Of a DNA stretch of 64,000 bases, positions 1-8,609 are shown one piece after another (position 1 is the stretch's first letter; each line of letters starts with the position of its first letter). The notes below the pieces were generated by a model, which was given only the letters and a program-made list of their open reading frames with translations, had not been told where the DNA came from and searched no databases. The stretch comes from Dehalococcoidia bacterium (lineage in GTDB: Bacteria; Chloroflexota; Dehalococcoidia; Tepidiformales; Tepidiformaceae): contig JADYYG010000009.1 in assembly GCA_020853755.1 (NCBI GenBank), forward strand, positions 1 to 64,000, read 5' to 3'. A program made the translations under genes and the position numbers.

Positions 1-127
1 CGCTGAACGCAACCGCCAACCTCGACCTTACACCTGGACCGCCACCGTCGAAACCATCCTCACCAAGGTCGGCCGCGCCCAGAGCGCCCTCACCGCCGTC
101 AAAGACTCTTCGGTTCCACTACACTAG
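1..127 (+). mobile_element. C-terminal end of an IS630-like transposase (cut by window edge)
   Basis: An open frame enters from the left edge (in frame from base 2) and stops at 125-127. About 41 residues are visible. They contain RPYTWTATVETILTKVGRAQ and end in VPLH. This layout (a Pro-aromatic-Trp-Thr segment, then an amphipathic ILxKVxRA helix and a short tail ending in His) is what I know from the extreme C-terminus of IS630/Tc1-mariner-type DDE transposases. The catalytic residues lie outside the window, so whether the element is intact cannot be judged. No terminal inverted repeat is recognisable before the next gene, which starts 16 bases later. Confidence 0.62.
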
Positions 128-142
128 CGATTCGGAGTCCCT

Positions 143-886
143 TTGGCCAGGCTTCTCGTCCTCGGGCACAGCGACACCGACGGCTCCCGGCTGCCGCGCC
201 GGGAGGATGGCCTGACGTGGGTGCTGCAGCGGCGAATCGAGGAAACGGCCGGCGTCAGGATTGAAGCGGCCCACCGGGCGGTATTCGCGGGACCAACCGC
301 GCTCCGCTTCGTGGAGCGCCAGATGGATCTCGAGCAGCCTGACATCGTCGTGCTCGCGACGTCGGGCTACGGCGTTGTCGTCGAACTCGCTTCGAACCGG
401 GTCCGGGAGCGATTCGGGGACCGAGCGGCAAGGGCGGTCAATCGTGCTGAAGTCGAGGTTTCCCGGGCTGCCATACGCCTCGGCCCTCGCGGTCAAAAGA
501 CGCTGCGGCTTCCCCGAAGGGTGGCTCGGACCATCCTTGGCACCGCGCCGGCGCTGTCCTTCGAGGACCTCGTCTCCTGCTACCACGAGTTGTTTCGAGC
601 GCTGGCCCGCCGCGAACAGGTGCACACGATCATCCTGAGCGGCCTCGGCTACGGCATTGAGTTGCAGCGGCTGAACCCACGCCTGAACGAACTGCAGAAC
701 ACAGTCCATGCGCGGTTGCGGTCGCTTGCGGATGAACTGCACTTTGACTGGGTCAGCCATGAGGCCGTTCTGGGCGGGCCGGTGGCCAAGCTGAAGTACA
801 TGCAGGCCGATGGCGTGCATTCGAATGAGGATAGCCAGCGACTGGCCGCGGAAGCGTTGATGCCGCTCGTGCTCCCGAAACTTTGA
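143..886 (+). CDS. SGNH/GDSL-type hydrolase
   Basis: A 247-residue protein with features of the SGNH esterase/acetylhydrolase superfamily. The N-terminus reads LLVLGHSDTDG, where Ser10 would be the block I nucleophile in a GHSD variant of GDS. Near the C-terminus ADGVHSN supplies the block V Asp-x-x-His pair (about D223 and H226). There is no signal peptide, so it is probably cytoplasmic. Start: TTG at 143, preceded by GGAG at 134-137. The substrate cannot be told; sugar or lipid deacylation is typical of the family. It is convergent with the next gene and lies directly after a transposase tail. Confidence 0.7.
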   Translation: MARLLVLGHSDTDGSRLPRREDGLTWVLQRRIEETAGVRIEAAHRAVFAGPTALRFVERQMDLEQPDIVVLATSGYGVVVELASNRVRERFGDRAARAVNRAEVEVSRAAIRLGPRGQKTLRLPRRVARTILGTAPALSFEDLVSCYHELFRALARREQVHTIILSGLGYGIELQRLNPRLNELQNTVHARLRSLADELHFDWVSHEAVLGGPVAKLKYMQADGVHSNEDSQRLAAEALMPLVLPKL

Positions 887-919
887 GCCGGCTGACGCAG
901 GGCCGACGCAGGCGAAGCG

Positions 920-1600
920 CTATTCCCCGATCACAGGCCCTTCGTCGTTCGGCAGCGCTGCTTGCGGACCCCTGCGGACACCGAACGGGTCGCGTGCGGA
1001 AGCGGGCGGTGGATTGGGCGCAATCCTCGGAGCGGGACGTGCCGGCGCGGGCCTCGGCTCGGGTGTGATCGGCTGGCGCGGCGCGGGCCCGCCAGATGCG
1101 GGGCGCATTCCCGTGGGGCGCACCGGCCGCGGGGCGAACCCTTCGCGCGGCGGCTTTTCGGTGCCGCAGTACGGGCAGGCCACCCAGGCGTAGCTGAGCG
1201 GCTTCTGGCATTGGCGGCAGGCTTCTTTCAGTTGGGTGCGGCAGGACGGGCAGACGAGGTACTCATCTTTCACCCGGCGCTTGCAGGTGGGGCAGGCCTT
1301 CTGGTCTTCGAGTTCCTGCAGGAGCGCTTCTTCTTCGAGCGACCGTTCGTACAGCTCGGTCAACGTCTGGCGCGGGCGGACGATGAGGTACATCCAGTGG
1401 CCGGGGAAGTTGAACACCAGGACCAGGAGCACAGCGGCAGTCTGGAGGATCGGGTCACGCGTTCGCTGGCGAATGTCCCGGTAAGTCCAGAAGATGGTGG
1501 CGATCCAGAACGCTGCGAGAAAGATCACCAGGAAGGTGACCAGGTACTTCACGCTCGCTTCCCAGGACCCGCCCGGCCATGACACGAGAAACAGGTTCAA
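920..1600 (-). CDS. Double zinc-ribbon membrane protein
   Basis: A 226-residue protein. Two hydrophobic segments (about residues 17-40 and 54-76) make an N-terminal membrane anchor. A short acidic helix (SLEEEALLQELED) follows, then four CxxC-type knuckles (CPTC, CPSC, CRQC, CPYC at about 103-145), i.e. two zinc ribbons. The tail is Pro/Arg-rich and disordered. TTG start at 1600 with GGAGGG upstream on the minus strand. Function is unknown; such proteins usually act as membrane-tethered adaptors. It is divergent from pcrA, with about 110 bases between them. Confidence 0.7.
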   Translation of the reverse strand: MNLFLVSWPGGSWEASVKYLVTFLVIFLAAFWIATIFWTYRDIRQRTRDPILQTAAVLLVLVFNFPGHWMYLIVRPRQTLTELYERSLEEEALLQELEDQKACPTCKRRVKDEYLVCPSCRTQLKEACRQCQKPLSYAWVACPYCGTEKPPREGFAPRPVRPTGMRPASGGPAPRQPITPEPRPAPARPAPRIAPNPPPASARDPFGVRRGPQAALPNDEGPVIGE

Positions 1601-1697
1601 ACGTTCCCTCCGGACGCTTCGACGGCCGTTGCAGGTACTGTACCGCAGCGGCTGAATGAGGGCGAAACGGAAATGGATAACCCGGGTGAGCGAATGG

Positions 1698-1710
1698 TAG
1701 AATCGGGCCA
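1698..1710 (+). promoter_or_regulatory. -10 box giving a probable leaderless pcrA transcript
   Basis: TAGAAT at 1698-1703 is followed by exactly 7 bases and then the GTG start at 1711. There is no Shine-Dalgarno sequence. The tRNA-Ser gene in this window has TAAACT 7 bases before its first nucleotide, so transcription here should begin at or next to the start codon. No good -35 hexamer is seen. Confidence 0.5.
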
Positions 1711-3888
1711 GTGGAAACTGTCGCCAGCCAGGCCGAACTGCTCGAAGGACTGAACGAGCCGCAGCGCCATGCGGTCATGCACGGGTCCGGAGCCGTCCTC
1801 ATCCTTGCCGGGCCGGGAAGCGGCAAAACGCGGGTTATCACCCACCGCATCGCCCACCTCGTTATCGAACACCGGGTGCCGCCGTGGCGCATTCTCGCGG
1901 TCACCTTCACGAACAAGGCCGCGCGGGAGATGCGGGAGCGAGCGAGCCGCCTCCTCGGTGAAGACGCCGCCAGCCTGCACATGGGCACGTTCCACTCGAT
2001 GTGCGCCCGCTGGCTGCGCGTCGATGGCCAGGCAATCGGCCTCTCGCGCGACTTCGTCATCTACGATGACGCCGACCAGGTTGCCCTTGTGAAGCGGATC
2101 CTCGAAGAACTCCACGTCGACCCCCGGCGCTTTCCCCCGCGCGCCATCCTCTCCGCAATTTCAAACGCCAAGAGCGAGCTGATTGTTCCTGAAGCGTTCA
2201 CCGCGAAGGTTCGTAGTTACGCCGACGAGGTGGTCGCCCGCGTCTACTCCGCCTATGAGCGGTCGCTCAAGCAGGCGTCGGCGGTGGACTTCGATGACCT
2301 CCTTCTTTACGCCGTTCGGCTCTTCGAAGTCCCGGAGATGCTGGAGAAGTACGCAGGCCGCTATCTCCACATCCTCGTCGATGAGTTCCAGGACACGAAC
2401 CCGGTCCAATATGAACTCGCCCGGAAGCTGGCATCGGCGCACGGCAACATCACCGTCGTCGGTGACCCGGACCAGAGCATCTACTCGTGGCGCTCGGCCG
2501 ATGTCAGGAACGTCAAGAACTTCGAGCGTGACTTCCCGGACTGCGCAATTTACCTATTGGAGCAGAACTACCGGTCGACGCCGTCGATCCTCGAGGCGGC
2601 CGATGCGGTCATTGAAAAGAACCCGGGCCGCCACCCGCGGAAGCTCTGGACCGAGCGCTCTGGCGGCGACCTCATCACCACCTACGACGCACACAGCGAT
2701 GAGGAGGAGGGCGAGTTCGTCGCCCGGGAAGTAGCCCGGCTGGCGAAGGACGGCCGCGACTACGGCCAAGTCGCCGTGATGTATCGCACGAACGCGCAGT
2801 CCCGGGCCGTGGAAGAGGCCCTCGTCCGGCATCGCATCCCCCACCGGCTCATCGGCGGCGTGCGCTTCTACCAACGCCGCGAGATCAAGGACCTCATCGC
2901 TTACCTGCGGTTGGCGCAGAACCCGCACGACGAGGCGAGCCTCCTCCGCGTCATCAATGTCCCAGGTCGCGGAATTGGCGACCGGACGATCGAACGGCTC
3001 GAAGAGTTTGCGCGCGAGAACAGCGTCGGCTTCTGGGATGCCTGCGAAGGTGTGGCAGGCGGGCTTGGCGCGCATATCGTCGCCGGGCGCGCTGGCGCCG
3101 CTGTCGGAGGTTTCGTTCACATCATCAACCGCTTGCGGGAAGACGCCTCCCTGCCGCTGACCGAACTGCTCGACTCCGTCCTTTCGCTCACCGGCTACGC
3201 ACGCTACCTGCAGGAGTCCGGCGATGACGGCGAAGAGCGCTTCGAGAACGTCCTCGAACTGCGGTCACTGGTTGGCGAATACGAGGAAGCGGCCGGCGCC
3301 GGCAGCGACCTCGCCACTTTCCTTCAGGATGTGGCCCTCATCGCCGACGTCGATGAACTGAAGGACGAAGCGTCGGCCGTCACGCTCATCACGCTGCATG
3401 CCGCCAAGGGCCTCGAATACCCGGTCGTGTTCCTGATCGGTCTCGAAGAAGGCGTGTTGCCGCACATCCGGTCCTTCGATGACCCCCGGCAGATGGAGGA
3501 AGAGCGGAGGCTCTGCTATGTCGGCATCACACGAGCGATGGACCTGCTCTATCTCACGCGTTCCTACCGGCGGTTCTCGTTCGGCCAGTCGGCGGCGAAC
3601 CCCCCGTCGCGCTTCCTCGCGGACATTCCCCCGCACCTGACTCGCCCTCACGGCAGCACGACCCGCTCGTATGCCGAGGCCGTGACCGCGCCGCCGCTCT
3701 TCCCGGAGATCGAACCCGCGGAGGGTTCGATGTGGAGCGCCGGCGAGCGCGTGCTGCATCCGAAGTTCGGTGCCGGCGTAATCGTGAGCGCCCAGGTCAA
3801 TGGGAGTGACGTCGAGTACGTGGTGAACTTCGACACGGCCGGGACGCGCAGGCTGCTGCAAAGCTACGCGCGGCTGACCCGCGCATGA
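1711..3888 (+). CDS. pcrA: ATP-dependent DNA helicase PcrA/UvrD
   Basis: A 725-residue superfamily 1A 3'-5' helicase, the usual PcrA/UvrD length. It unwinds DNA in nucleotide-excision and mismatch repair and clears RecA filaments. Visible motifs: Q motif LNEPQRHAV, Walker A GPGSGKT (34-40), Walker B with VDEFQDTN, motif III GDPDQSIYSWRSAD, motif IV QNYRST, motif V TLHAAKGLEYPVVF and motif VI RRLCYVGITRA. The C-terminal region (HPKFGAGVIVSAQ) matches the PcrA RNA-polymerase-binding Tudor-like tail. GTG start at 1711, apparently leaderless. The stop overlaps mscS by 4 bases. Confidence 0.95.
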   Translation: METVASQAELLEGLNEPQRHAVMHGSGAVLILAGPGSGKTRVITHRIAHLVIEHRVPPWRILAVTFTNKAAREMRERASRLLGEDAASLHMGTFHSMCARWLRVDGQAIGLSRDFVIYDDADQVALVKRILEELHVDPRRFPPRAILSAISNAKSELIVPEAFTAKVRSYADEVVARVYSAYERSLKQASAVDFDDLLLYAVRLFEVPEMLEKYAGRYLHILVDEFQDTNPVQYELARKLASAHGNITVVGDPDQSIYSWRSADVRNVKNFERDFPDCAIYLLEQNYRSTPSILEAADAVIEKNPGRHPRKLWTERSGGDLITTYDAHSDEEEGEFVAREVARLAKDGRDYGQVAVMYRTNAQSRAVEEALVRHRIPHRLIGGVRFYQRREIKDLIAYLRLAQNPHDEASLLRVINVPGRGIGDRTIERLEEFARENSVGFWDACEGVAGGLGAHIVAGRAGAAVGGFVHIINRLREDASLPLTELLDSVLSLTGYARYLQESGDDGEERFENVLELRSLVGEYEEAAGAGSDLATFLQDVALIADVDELKDEASAVTLITLHAAKGLEYPVVFLIGLEEGVLPHIRSFDDPRQMEEERRLCYVGITRAMDLLYLTRSYRRFSFGQSAANPPSRFLADIPPHLTRPHGSTTRSYAEAVTAPPLFPEIEPAEGSMWSAGERVLHPKFGAGVIVSAQVNGSDVEYVVNFDTAGTRRLLQSYARLTRA

Positions 3889-4733
3889 TGGACCCTGTCG
3901 TGTTCGCTGCCATCCGTGATTGGGGCATCTGGGACCAGGGTCACGCGGCCCGGCTCCTCTTTGCGCTCGTCGTCCTCCTGGTTGCGGCCGTTGTCTTCAA
4001 GGTGTTCCTGTCCCGCGTCTTCAGCCAGGCGTTGACGCGCGCTGTCCGCGGGCGGAGCGAGGAACGCCAGGCGGTTGAGCGCCGCGTCAACACGCTTTCG
4101 AACACCCTTAACTGGGGGTTTCGCACCCTCCTCTTCTTCGTCGCGGTGGGGCTCACGCTCAGCGAGTTCGGACTAAACGTGTCGGCGCTGATCGCCAGCG
4201 TCGGTGTTGTCGGCGTGGCACTCGGCCTCGGCGCGCAACTCCTAGTGCGCGACGTTATCAACGGCATGTTCATCCTCATCGAAGACCAGTATGCGGTCGG
4301 CGACACGGTGACCGTCGCCGGGGTCACCGGCGAGGTCATCGAGATCAACCCGCGGCGCACCGTGGTGCGGGATGCCGACGGAAATGTTCACTCGATCCCG
4401 AACAGCACCATCACCGTTGCCACCAACCGGACGGCGGGGTTGAACCGCTTCAGTGTGACCCTTCAGACCCCGTTCCGGGAGAGTGACCGGGCAGCAGCGC
4501 TGGCCGAACGCGTTTGTGCGGAACTGGCGGCTGACCGGGCAGAGGCTATCCTGAGCGGCCCCCGGATGGCCGAGCAGAAAGCCGGCGCGGAAGGACTCGT
4601 GGACCTCATCGTCGCTGGTGATGCCCGGCCGAAGATGAAGTGGTCCGTCGAGGCTGAACTCCGGCGGCGGCTCAAGCGCGCCTTTGAGGCAGAGCGGCTG
4701 GAGATGGACTTCGTGCCGAAGGAGCCGAAGTAG
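3885..4733 (+). CDS. mscS: Small-conductance mechanosensitive channel (MscS family)
   Basis: A 282-residue inner-membrane protein. Three hydrophobic segments lie at about residues 20-45, 77-95 and 97-125. The third is the glycine/alanine-rich pore helix (IASVGVVGVALGLGAQLLV). It is followed by the MscS beta domain (VGDTVTVAGVTGEVIEINPRR and VHSIPNSTI). It releases solutes on hypo-osmotic shock. The ATG lies inside the pcrA stop region (4-base overlap), so translation is probably coupled, although the functions are unrelated. The length matches E. coli MscS. Confidence 0.92.
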   Translation: MMDPVVFAAIRDWGIWDQGHAARLLFALVVLLVAAVVFKVFLSRVFSQALTRAVRGRSEERQAVERRVNTLSNTLNWGFRTLLFFVAVGLTLSEFGLNVSALIASVGVVGVALGLGAQLLVRDVINGMFILIEDQYAVGDTVTVAGVTGEVIEINPRRTVVRDADGNVHSIPNSTITVATNRTAGLNRFSVTLQTPFRESDRAAALAERVCAELAADRAEAILSGPRMAEQKAGAEGLVDLIVAGDARPKMKWSVEAELRRRLKRAFEAERLEMDFVPKEPK

Positions 4734-4736
4734 CGC

Positions 4737-4751
4737 GGGCGGACGCCGCCC
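4737..4751. terminator. GC hairpin between convergent genes
   Basis: A perfect inverted repeat GGGCGG-ACG-CCGCCC lies between the ends of mscS and the hotdog gene. There is no T-run on either side, so termination is plausible but not proven. Confidence 0.4.
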
Positions 4752-4760
4752 ACCCCGGGG

Positions 4761-5651
4761 TTAGAACCGCAGTTCGATCTGGTCGATACAGACCTTGTCG
4801 CCTTCGCCGCCGTCGATGCGGTTCACCGCCGGGACCACCAGCCGGCCGAGGACCCGGTCGTCTTCGTTCCAGAAGCGCGTCTCCGTCGTTTCTGGCGGGT
4901 AGTGAGGCGCGGGAAGGCTGCCGATGGTGACTTCCTTGATACGCTCAAGGTGGCCTTCGGCGAAGAGCCGGGCAGCGTCCTGCAGAACGAGACCCATGTT
5001 GCGCGGCCCATGGGTCAACGGCGCCGGGTTCCCCGCCTGCTGGATGAAGTGCGTCGTGTTCCAGTCGCCTGACGGGACGGCCCAGTCGAAGGTGACATTG
5101 AGCGGCGTCTTGTGGACGACGACCTCGTCGGCCGGCCGTTCCGGGATGGCGATTCGCGGTGGATTCAGCGAGCCCGCGCCCTCCGGGGCACACCCCAGGA
5201 GGAAGAGCAGCATCCAGCCTTCGAGCAGGGGCGCTCCGTTGGAGGCGTTCGCAACTTCGAAGTTGAAGCGCACCAGGGCGTGGCCCTTCGAGGTCCCGCC
5301 GGCTTCGGTGATGCGAGATGAAACCCGGCCACGACCTGCTTGCGGGATCGTGCCGAGGAACTTCGCGCCGCCAGAACCCCAGCGCCCAACCCGCTGCCAC
5401 GTTGCATAACCGCCGATCAAGGCATCCATGACCTCATCGCGGTTGCGCGCGAGGAGCGCGCCGTTGAATGGGACCATGGGATGCCCGGCGCCGTCTGAAG
5501 ACTTCATCAGCGAGTGCAGGTCGCGTTCCTCGCGGATGGAAGCTCCACAGGCCCGGGAAAGCAGTTGCGTCGTCTGCCAGTCCCATTCGAACTCGTAGTC
5601 AGAAAACGCACGTCCCGCAATATCCATCGAAACCTTCGGGTCAGTCATCAT
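4761..5651 (-). CDS. MaoC-like double-hotdog protein (probable acyl-CoA hydratase)
   Basis: About 296 residues, the size of a double-hotdog (R)-specific enoyl-CoA hydratase. The N-terminal half opens with YEFEWDWQTTQLLSRACGA, matching the Y-x-W-x-x-x-x-x-L-Y-x-LG start of eukaryotic-type hydratase 2 proteins. The C-terminal half has WNTTHFIQQAGNPAPLTHGP, placed like the hydratase 2 motif D-x-N-x-x-H...HG. The catalytic Asp of that motif appears replaced (NTTH), so activity is uncertain. ATG at 5651 is preferred over the TTG at 5654. It lies downstream of the acyl-CoA dehydrogenase on the same strand, suggesting a shared fatty or aromatic acyl-CoA degradation role. Confidence 0.65.
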   Translation of the reverse strand: MMTDPKVSMDIAGRAFSDYEFEWDWQTTQLLSRACGASIREERDLHSLMKSSDGAGHPMVPFNGALLARNRDEVMDALIGGYATWQRVGRWGSGGAKFLGTIPQAGRGRVSSRITEAGGTSKGHALVRFNFEVANASNGAPLLEGWMLLFLLGCAPEGAGSLNPPRIAIPERPADEVVVHKTPLNVTFDWAVPSGDWNTTHFIQQAGNPAPLTHGPRNMGLVLQDAARLFAEGHLERIKEVTIGSLPAPHYPPETTETRFWNEDDRVLGRLVVPAVNRIDGGEGDKVCIDQIELRF

Positions 5652-5661
5652 CAATCACCCC

Positions 5662-5689
5662 AATCCAAAATCCACAATCCAGAATCCAC
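5662..5689. repeat. Heptanucleotide tandem repeat AATCCAN, four units
   Basis: Four contiguous 7-bp units (AATCCAA, AATCCAC, AATCCAG, AATCCAC) followed by AA, with a degenerate unit upstream near 5653. The tract is AT-rich within a GC-rich genome and fills the 44-base gap between two co-directional genes. Confidence 0.85.
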
Positions 5690-5695
5690 AACTGC

Positions 5696-6868
5696 TTAGA
5701 TGGGGTATTCCTTCACGATGTTGCGGGCGATCACCGTCTTCTGGATGTCGCTCGTTCCCTCGGCGACGATCATCAGGGGAGCATCGCGGTAGTACCGTTC
5801 GAGCGGCAGGTCCTTGCTGTAGCCAACGCCACCGTGGATGCGCATCGCATCGAGCGCGCACTCGTTCGCAATCTCGGTGGAGTACAGCTTGGCGATGCCG
5901 GCATCGAGGTCGCTGCGTGCGCCCGAGTCCTTCTTCCGTGCGGCATCGAGGGTGAGCAGCCGTGCGGCGCGGATTTTCACGAGCATCTCGGCCAGCCGGA
6001 GTTGCTGGGCCTGGTGCTCGAAGATCGGCTTACCGAACGCCTCCCGCTTCTGGGCGTACCGGATCGAGTCGTCGAATGCCGCCTGGGCGACACCGACGCC
6101 GCGGGCCGCGACGTTGATCCGGCCGACTTCGAGGGCGCTCATGATGTGCTGGAAGCCGCTGCCTTCTTTGCCGCCGAGCAGCTGCGTGGCCGGAACGCGG
6201 CAGTCGTCGAAGGTCAATTCGGTGGTCTCGACGCCCTTGTAGCCGAGCTTCTCAAGCCTGCGGCCGGGGGTGAACCCGGGAGTGCCCTGGTCCACGAGGA
6301 AGGCGGAGATGCCCTTGTGCCGCGGGTTCGCGGTCGGGTCCGTCTTGGTCATTGCGAGGTAGACGCCTGCCCGGTGGCCGTTCGTCACCCACATCTTCTG
6401 GCCGTTGATGATGTAGTCGTCGCCGTCGCGCTTCGCCGTGGTCTTGATCGCCTGGGCATCGGAACCAGCGTCCGGCTCCGTGATGGTGAGCGCGCAGCGG
6501 ATTTCCGGCTCGACAAGCCGCGGGAGGTACTTTTTCTTCTGTTCCTCGGTGCCGTATTCGCTGATGGCGTAGCCGACGAGAACGTGGGTGTTAATGATGC
6601 CTGCGAGGCTCATCCAGCCGCGTGCCAGCTCCATGCAGACGCCCGCGTAGCATTCGAATGTGAGATCGAGGCCACCGTAGGCTTCGGGGATCTTGATCCC
6701 GAAGAGTCCCATTTCGGACATACCCTTGAGAAGCGGCTCCGGGAACTCGTCGGCGTGTTCGAATTCGCTGGCGACGGGCTTGACCTCCCGGTCTACCCAG
6801 CGTCCGACGTTTGAGACGATTTCTTGCGCCAGCGGGTCGGTGATATCAGCGGCGTAGTCACGGGCCAT
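5696..6868 (-). CDS. Acyl-CoA dehydrogenase
   Basis: A 390-residue FAD enzyme with the normal length and domain order: N-terminal helical domain, central beta domain with CALTITEPDAGSD and the FAD/substrate segment MWVTNGH, and C-terminal helical domain. The C-terminus contains IHGGVGYSKDLPLERYYRDA and AEGTSDIQK; the Glu in AEGTS is the usual catalytic base. It oxidises acyl-CoA thioesters and passes electrons to ETF. The ATG at 6868 is preceded by AGGAAT on the minus strand. A longer in-frame extension upstream has no family similarity and was not used. It probably shares a transcript with the downstream hotdog gene. Confidence 0.92.
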   Translation of the reverse strand: MARDYAADITDPLAQEIVSNVGRWVDREVKPVASEFEHADEFPEPLLKGMSEMGLFGIKIPEAYGGLDLTFECYAGVCMELARGWMSLAGIINTHVLVGYAISEYGTEEQKKKYLPRLVEPEIRCALTITEPDAGSDAQAIKTTAKRDGDDYIINGQKMWVTNGHRAGVYLAMTKTDPTANPRHKGISAFLVDQGTPGFTPGRRLEKLGYKGVETTELTFDDCRVPATQLLGGKEGSGFQHIMSALEVGRINVAARGVGVAQAAFDDSIRYAQKREAFGKPIFEHQAQQLRLAEMLVKIRAARLLTLDAARKKDSGARSDLDAGIAKLYSTEIANECALDAMRIHGGVGYSKDLPLERYYRDAPLMIVAEGTSDIQKTVIARNIVKEYPI

Positions 6869-7165
6869 GTGGTGATTCCTGCAGTCGAAGTGTGCCAGCC
6901 AGTATGCCCGAGGCGTTGGGTACGGACGAAGAACTGTCCGGTCACTGCCCGGCCTGCCCGACACCATGGCGGCCAATAGTTCGGAGCAATAGGGCACCTG
7001 TGAGAAGCGTTCCTGACTGGGTCCATGTCCGCCGGAGCCGCGCCCTGAGGGAACGTGGGAGACAAAGTTCACCTTAACGCTCGCGTAAGGGGTTGGTATT
7101 GATTACTATCGCGTGAACTGGCTGGCCCGGTTCACAGCCGGGTTGACCGCCTCAGGAGTTTGCGA
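6869..7165. promoter_or_regulatory. Divergent intergenic region with promoter and operator-like dyad
   Basis: This 297-base gap separates the acyl-CoA dehydrogenase from the MFS gene. A candidate promoter for the MFS gene is TTAACG (7074-7079), 17 bases, TATTGA (7097-7102). Just downstream is an inverted repeat GTGAAC-N11-GTTCAC (7113-7118 and 7130-7135), which extends to 9 bp per arm with one mismatch. AGGAG at 7154-7158 serves the GTG at 7166. Nothing coding was recognised in 6890-7060. Confidence 0.45.
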
Positions 7166-8545
7166 GTGGCGCAGTACCGGCAATCGCCCTCGCCGTTACG
7201 CGGTGTCAGCGGTCCATCCCGCCAGAAACCCTCCATGCGTGCCGCGATGGTGGTCTTCCAGAACCGGAACTACCGCTTCCTCTGGTTCTCGTCCCTCTTT
7301 TCGTTCACCGGCATGCAGATGCAGCAGATTGCCCGTGCGCTGCTCGCCTGGGAGCTAACGAAGTCATACAGCGCTGTAGGCCTGATCTCGCTCTCTTTCG
7401 GCCTCCCGATGCTCTTCTTCTCCCTCATTGGCGGGTCACTCGCCGACCGGTTCGAAAAGCGCAACCTGACGCTCATGTCACAGGTAGCCACCGGGGCATT
7501 CGCTCTTATCAACGCTGCCATGCTCATCACCGACACGATCACCATCGAGTGGCTGTTCGTCCTCGGCCTCGGTGGCGGCACGGCCATGGCGCTTGGTATG
7601 CCGGCCCGCAGTCCGCTGATGGCCCAGGTTGTCGGCCCCGAGCAGGTCACGAGCGCGATGGCCATGTCCAACTCCGCCATGAACGTGACGCGCCTGTTCG
7701 GACCCGCTGTTGCTGGCGCCATGGCAGGAATCTGGAACCTCGATTCGGTCTACCTCACCCAGGCGGCACTCTACGTGGTTTCCTGTGCGCTGCTCCTCTT
7801 CGTGCCGACAGGGATCGGCCATGTCGCGGCTCAGCAACGCGGCAACATGTTCCGCGAAATCGCGAACGGGCTCAGTTACGTTGCCAGGGACTCGCGCCTG
7901 CGCAGCCTCAACCTCTCCATGCTCGCCATCAGTTTTTTCGCGATGCCCTACGTCATGCTGCTGGCAGGCTTCGTGAAAGAAGACCTGGGCAAGGGCGACG
8001 GCGCGTTTGGCATTCTCCAGTCCGTTTCCGGCCTGGGGGCGCTTGTTGGCTCTCTCGGCGTCGCAACGCTCACTACGTTCGATCGCAAGCCGCTGGTCCA
8101 GCTCGTGTCCGGCGTGGTTGGGGGCGCCGGCCTCATCTTGCTTGCTCTTGCATCGCGGAGCTTCGGGTATAGCGGCGCTATCGCGGCGATTCTTGTCCTC
8201 GGGCTGTCACTCACCGCCTACCAGACGCTCAACAGCACGCTCCTCATGGACAGCGCCCGGCCCGAATTCTACGGACGTGTGATGAGCATCAGCATGCTCA
8301 GCTTCAGCGCGATGCCGCTGATGGCGTTCCCTCTCGGCCAGGTCGCTGACTCGATCGGTGTAACGAACATGTTCATCGCGCAGGGTGGCATCGTGGTGGG
8401 CTGCATGGCCCTCATCGCTATCTTCAATCCAGGCCACACATTCGGGCGGACATCGCCGATTCTCCTGACGAGTAATGCGGCGCCGCCGGACGGGCCGCTC
8501 CTGGCCATGCCGGGCGAGGAGCCCCTTCCGGCCGGCGGGAAGTAG
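7166..8545 (+). CDS. Major facilitator superfamily exporter (EntS-like)
   Basis: A 459-residue integral membrane protein with about 11-12 hydrophobic helices. The N-terminal half begins FQNRNYRFLWFSSLFSFTG and carries the MFS loop motif GGSLADRFEKRN between helices 2 and 3. This is the usual start of the MFS_3/EntS-type exporters. The cargo is unknown. GTG at 7166 is chosen over TTG at 7160 because AGGAG lies 7 bases before it. A good intrinsic terminator follows. The operator-like dyad upstream suggests repressor control. Confidence 0.85.
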   Translation: MAQYRQSPSPLRGVSGPSRQKPSMRAAMVVFQNRNYRFLWFSSLFSFTGMQMQQIARALLAWELTKSYSAVGLISLSFGLPMLFFSLIGGSLADRFEKRNLTLMSQVATGAFALINAAMLITDTITIEWLFVLGLGGGTAMALGMPARSPLMAQVVGPEQVTSAMAMSNSAMNVTRLFGPAVAGAMAGIWNLDSVYLTQAALYVVSCALLLFVPTGIGHVAAQQRGNMFREIANGLSYVARDSRLRSLNLSMLAISFFAMPYVMLLAGFVKEDLGKGDGAFGILQSVSGLGALVGSLGVATLTTFDRKPLVQLVSGVVGGAGLILLALASRSFGYSGAIAAILVLGLSLTAYQTLNSTLLMDSARPEFYGRVMSISMLSFSAMPLMAFPLGQVADSIGVTNMFIAQGGIVVGCMALIAIFNPGHTFGRTSPILLTSNAAPPDGPLLAMPGEEPLPAGGK

Positions 8546-8557
8546 GCGCTTGATCAC

Positions 8558-8587
8558 AAAGAAGCCAGCCGGACGGCTGGCTTCTTC
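8558..8587. terminator. Intrinsic terminator, probably bidirectional
   Basis: Inverted repeat GAAGCCAGCC (8561-8570), loop GGAC, GGCTGGCTTC (8575-8584), flanked by AAA on the left and TT on the right. It lies between the converging MFS and ccr genes, where a bidirectional terminator is expected. Confidence 0.8.
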
Positions 8588-8609
8588 ATCGTCATCGGGC
8601 TGTCCCCGT

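Noticed and set aside
6869..7072. N-terminal extension of the acyl-CoA dehydrogenase
   Set aside because: Not family-like, and the ATG at 6868 has its own ribosome binding site.
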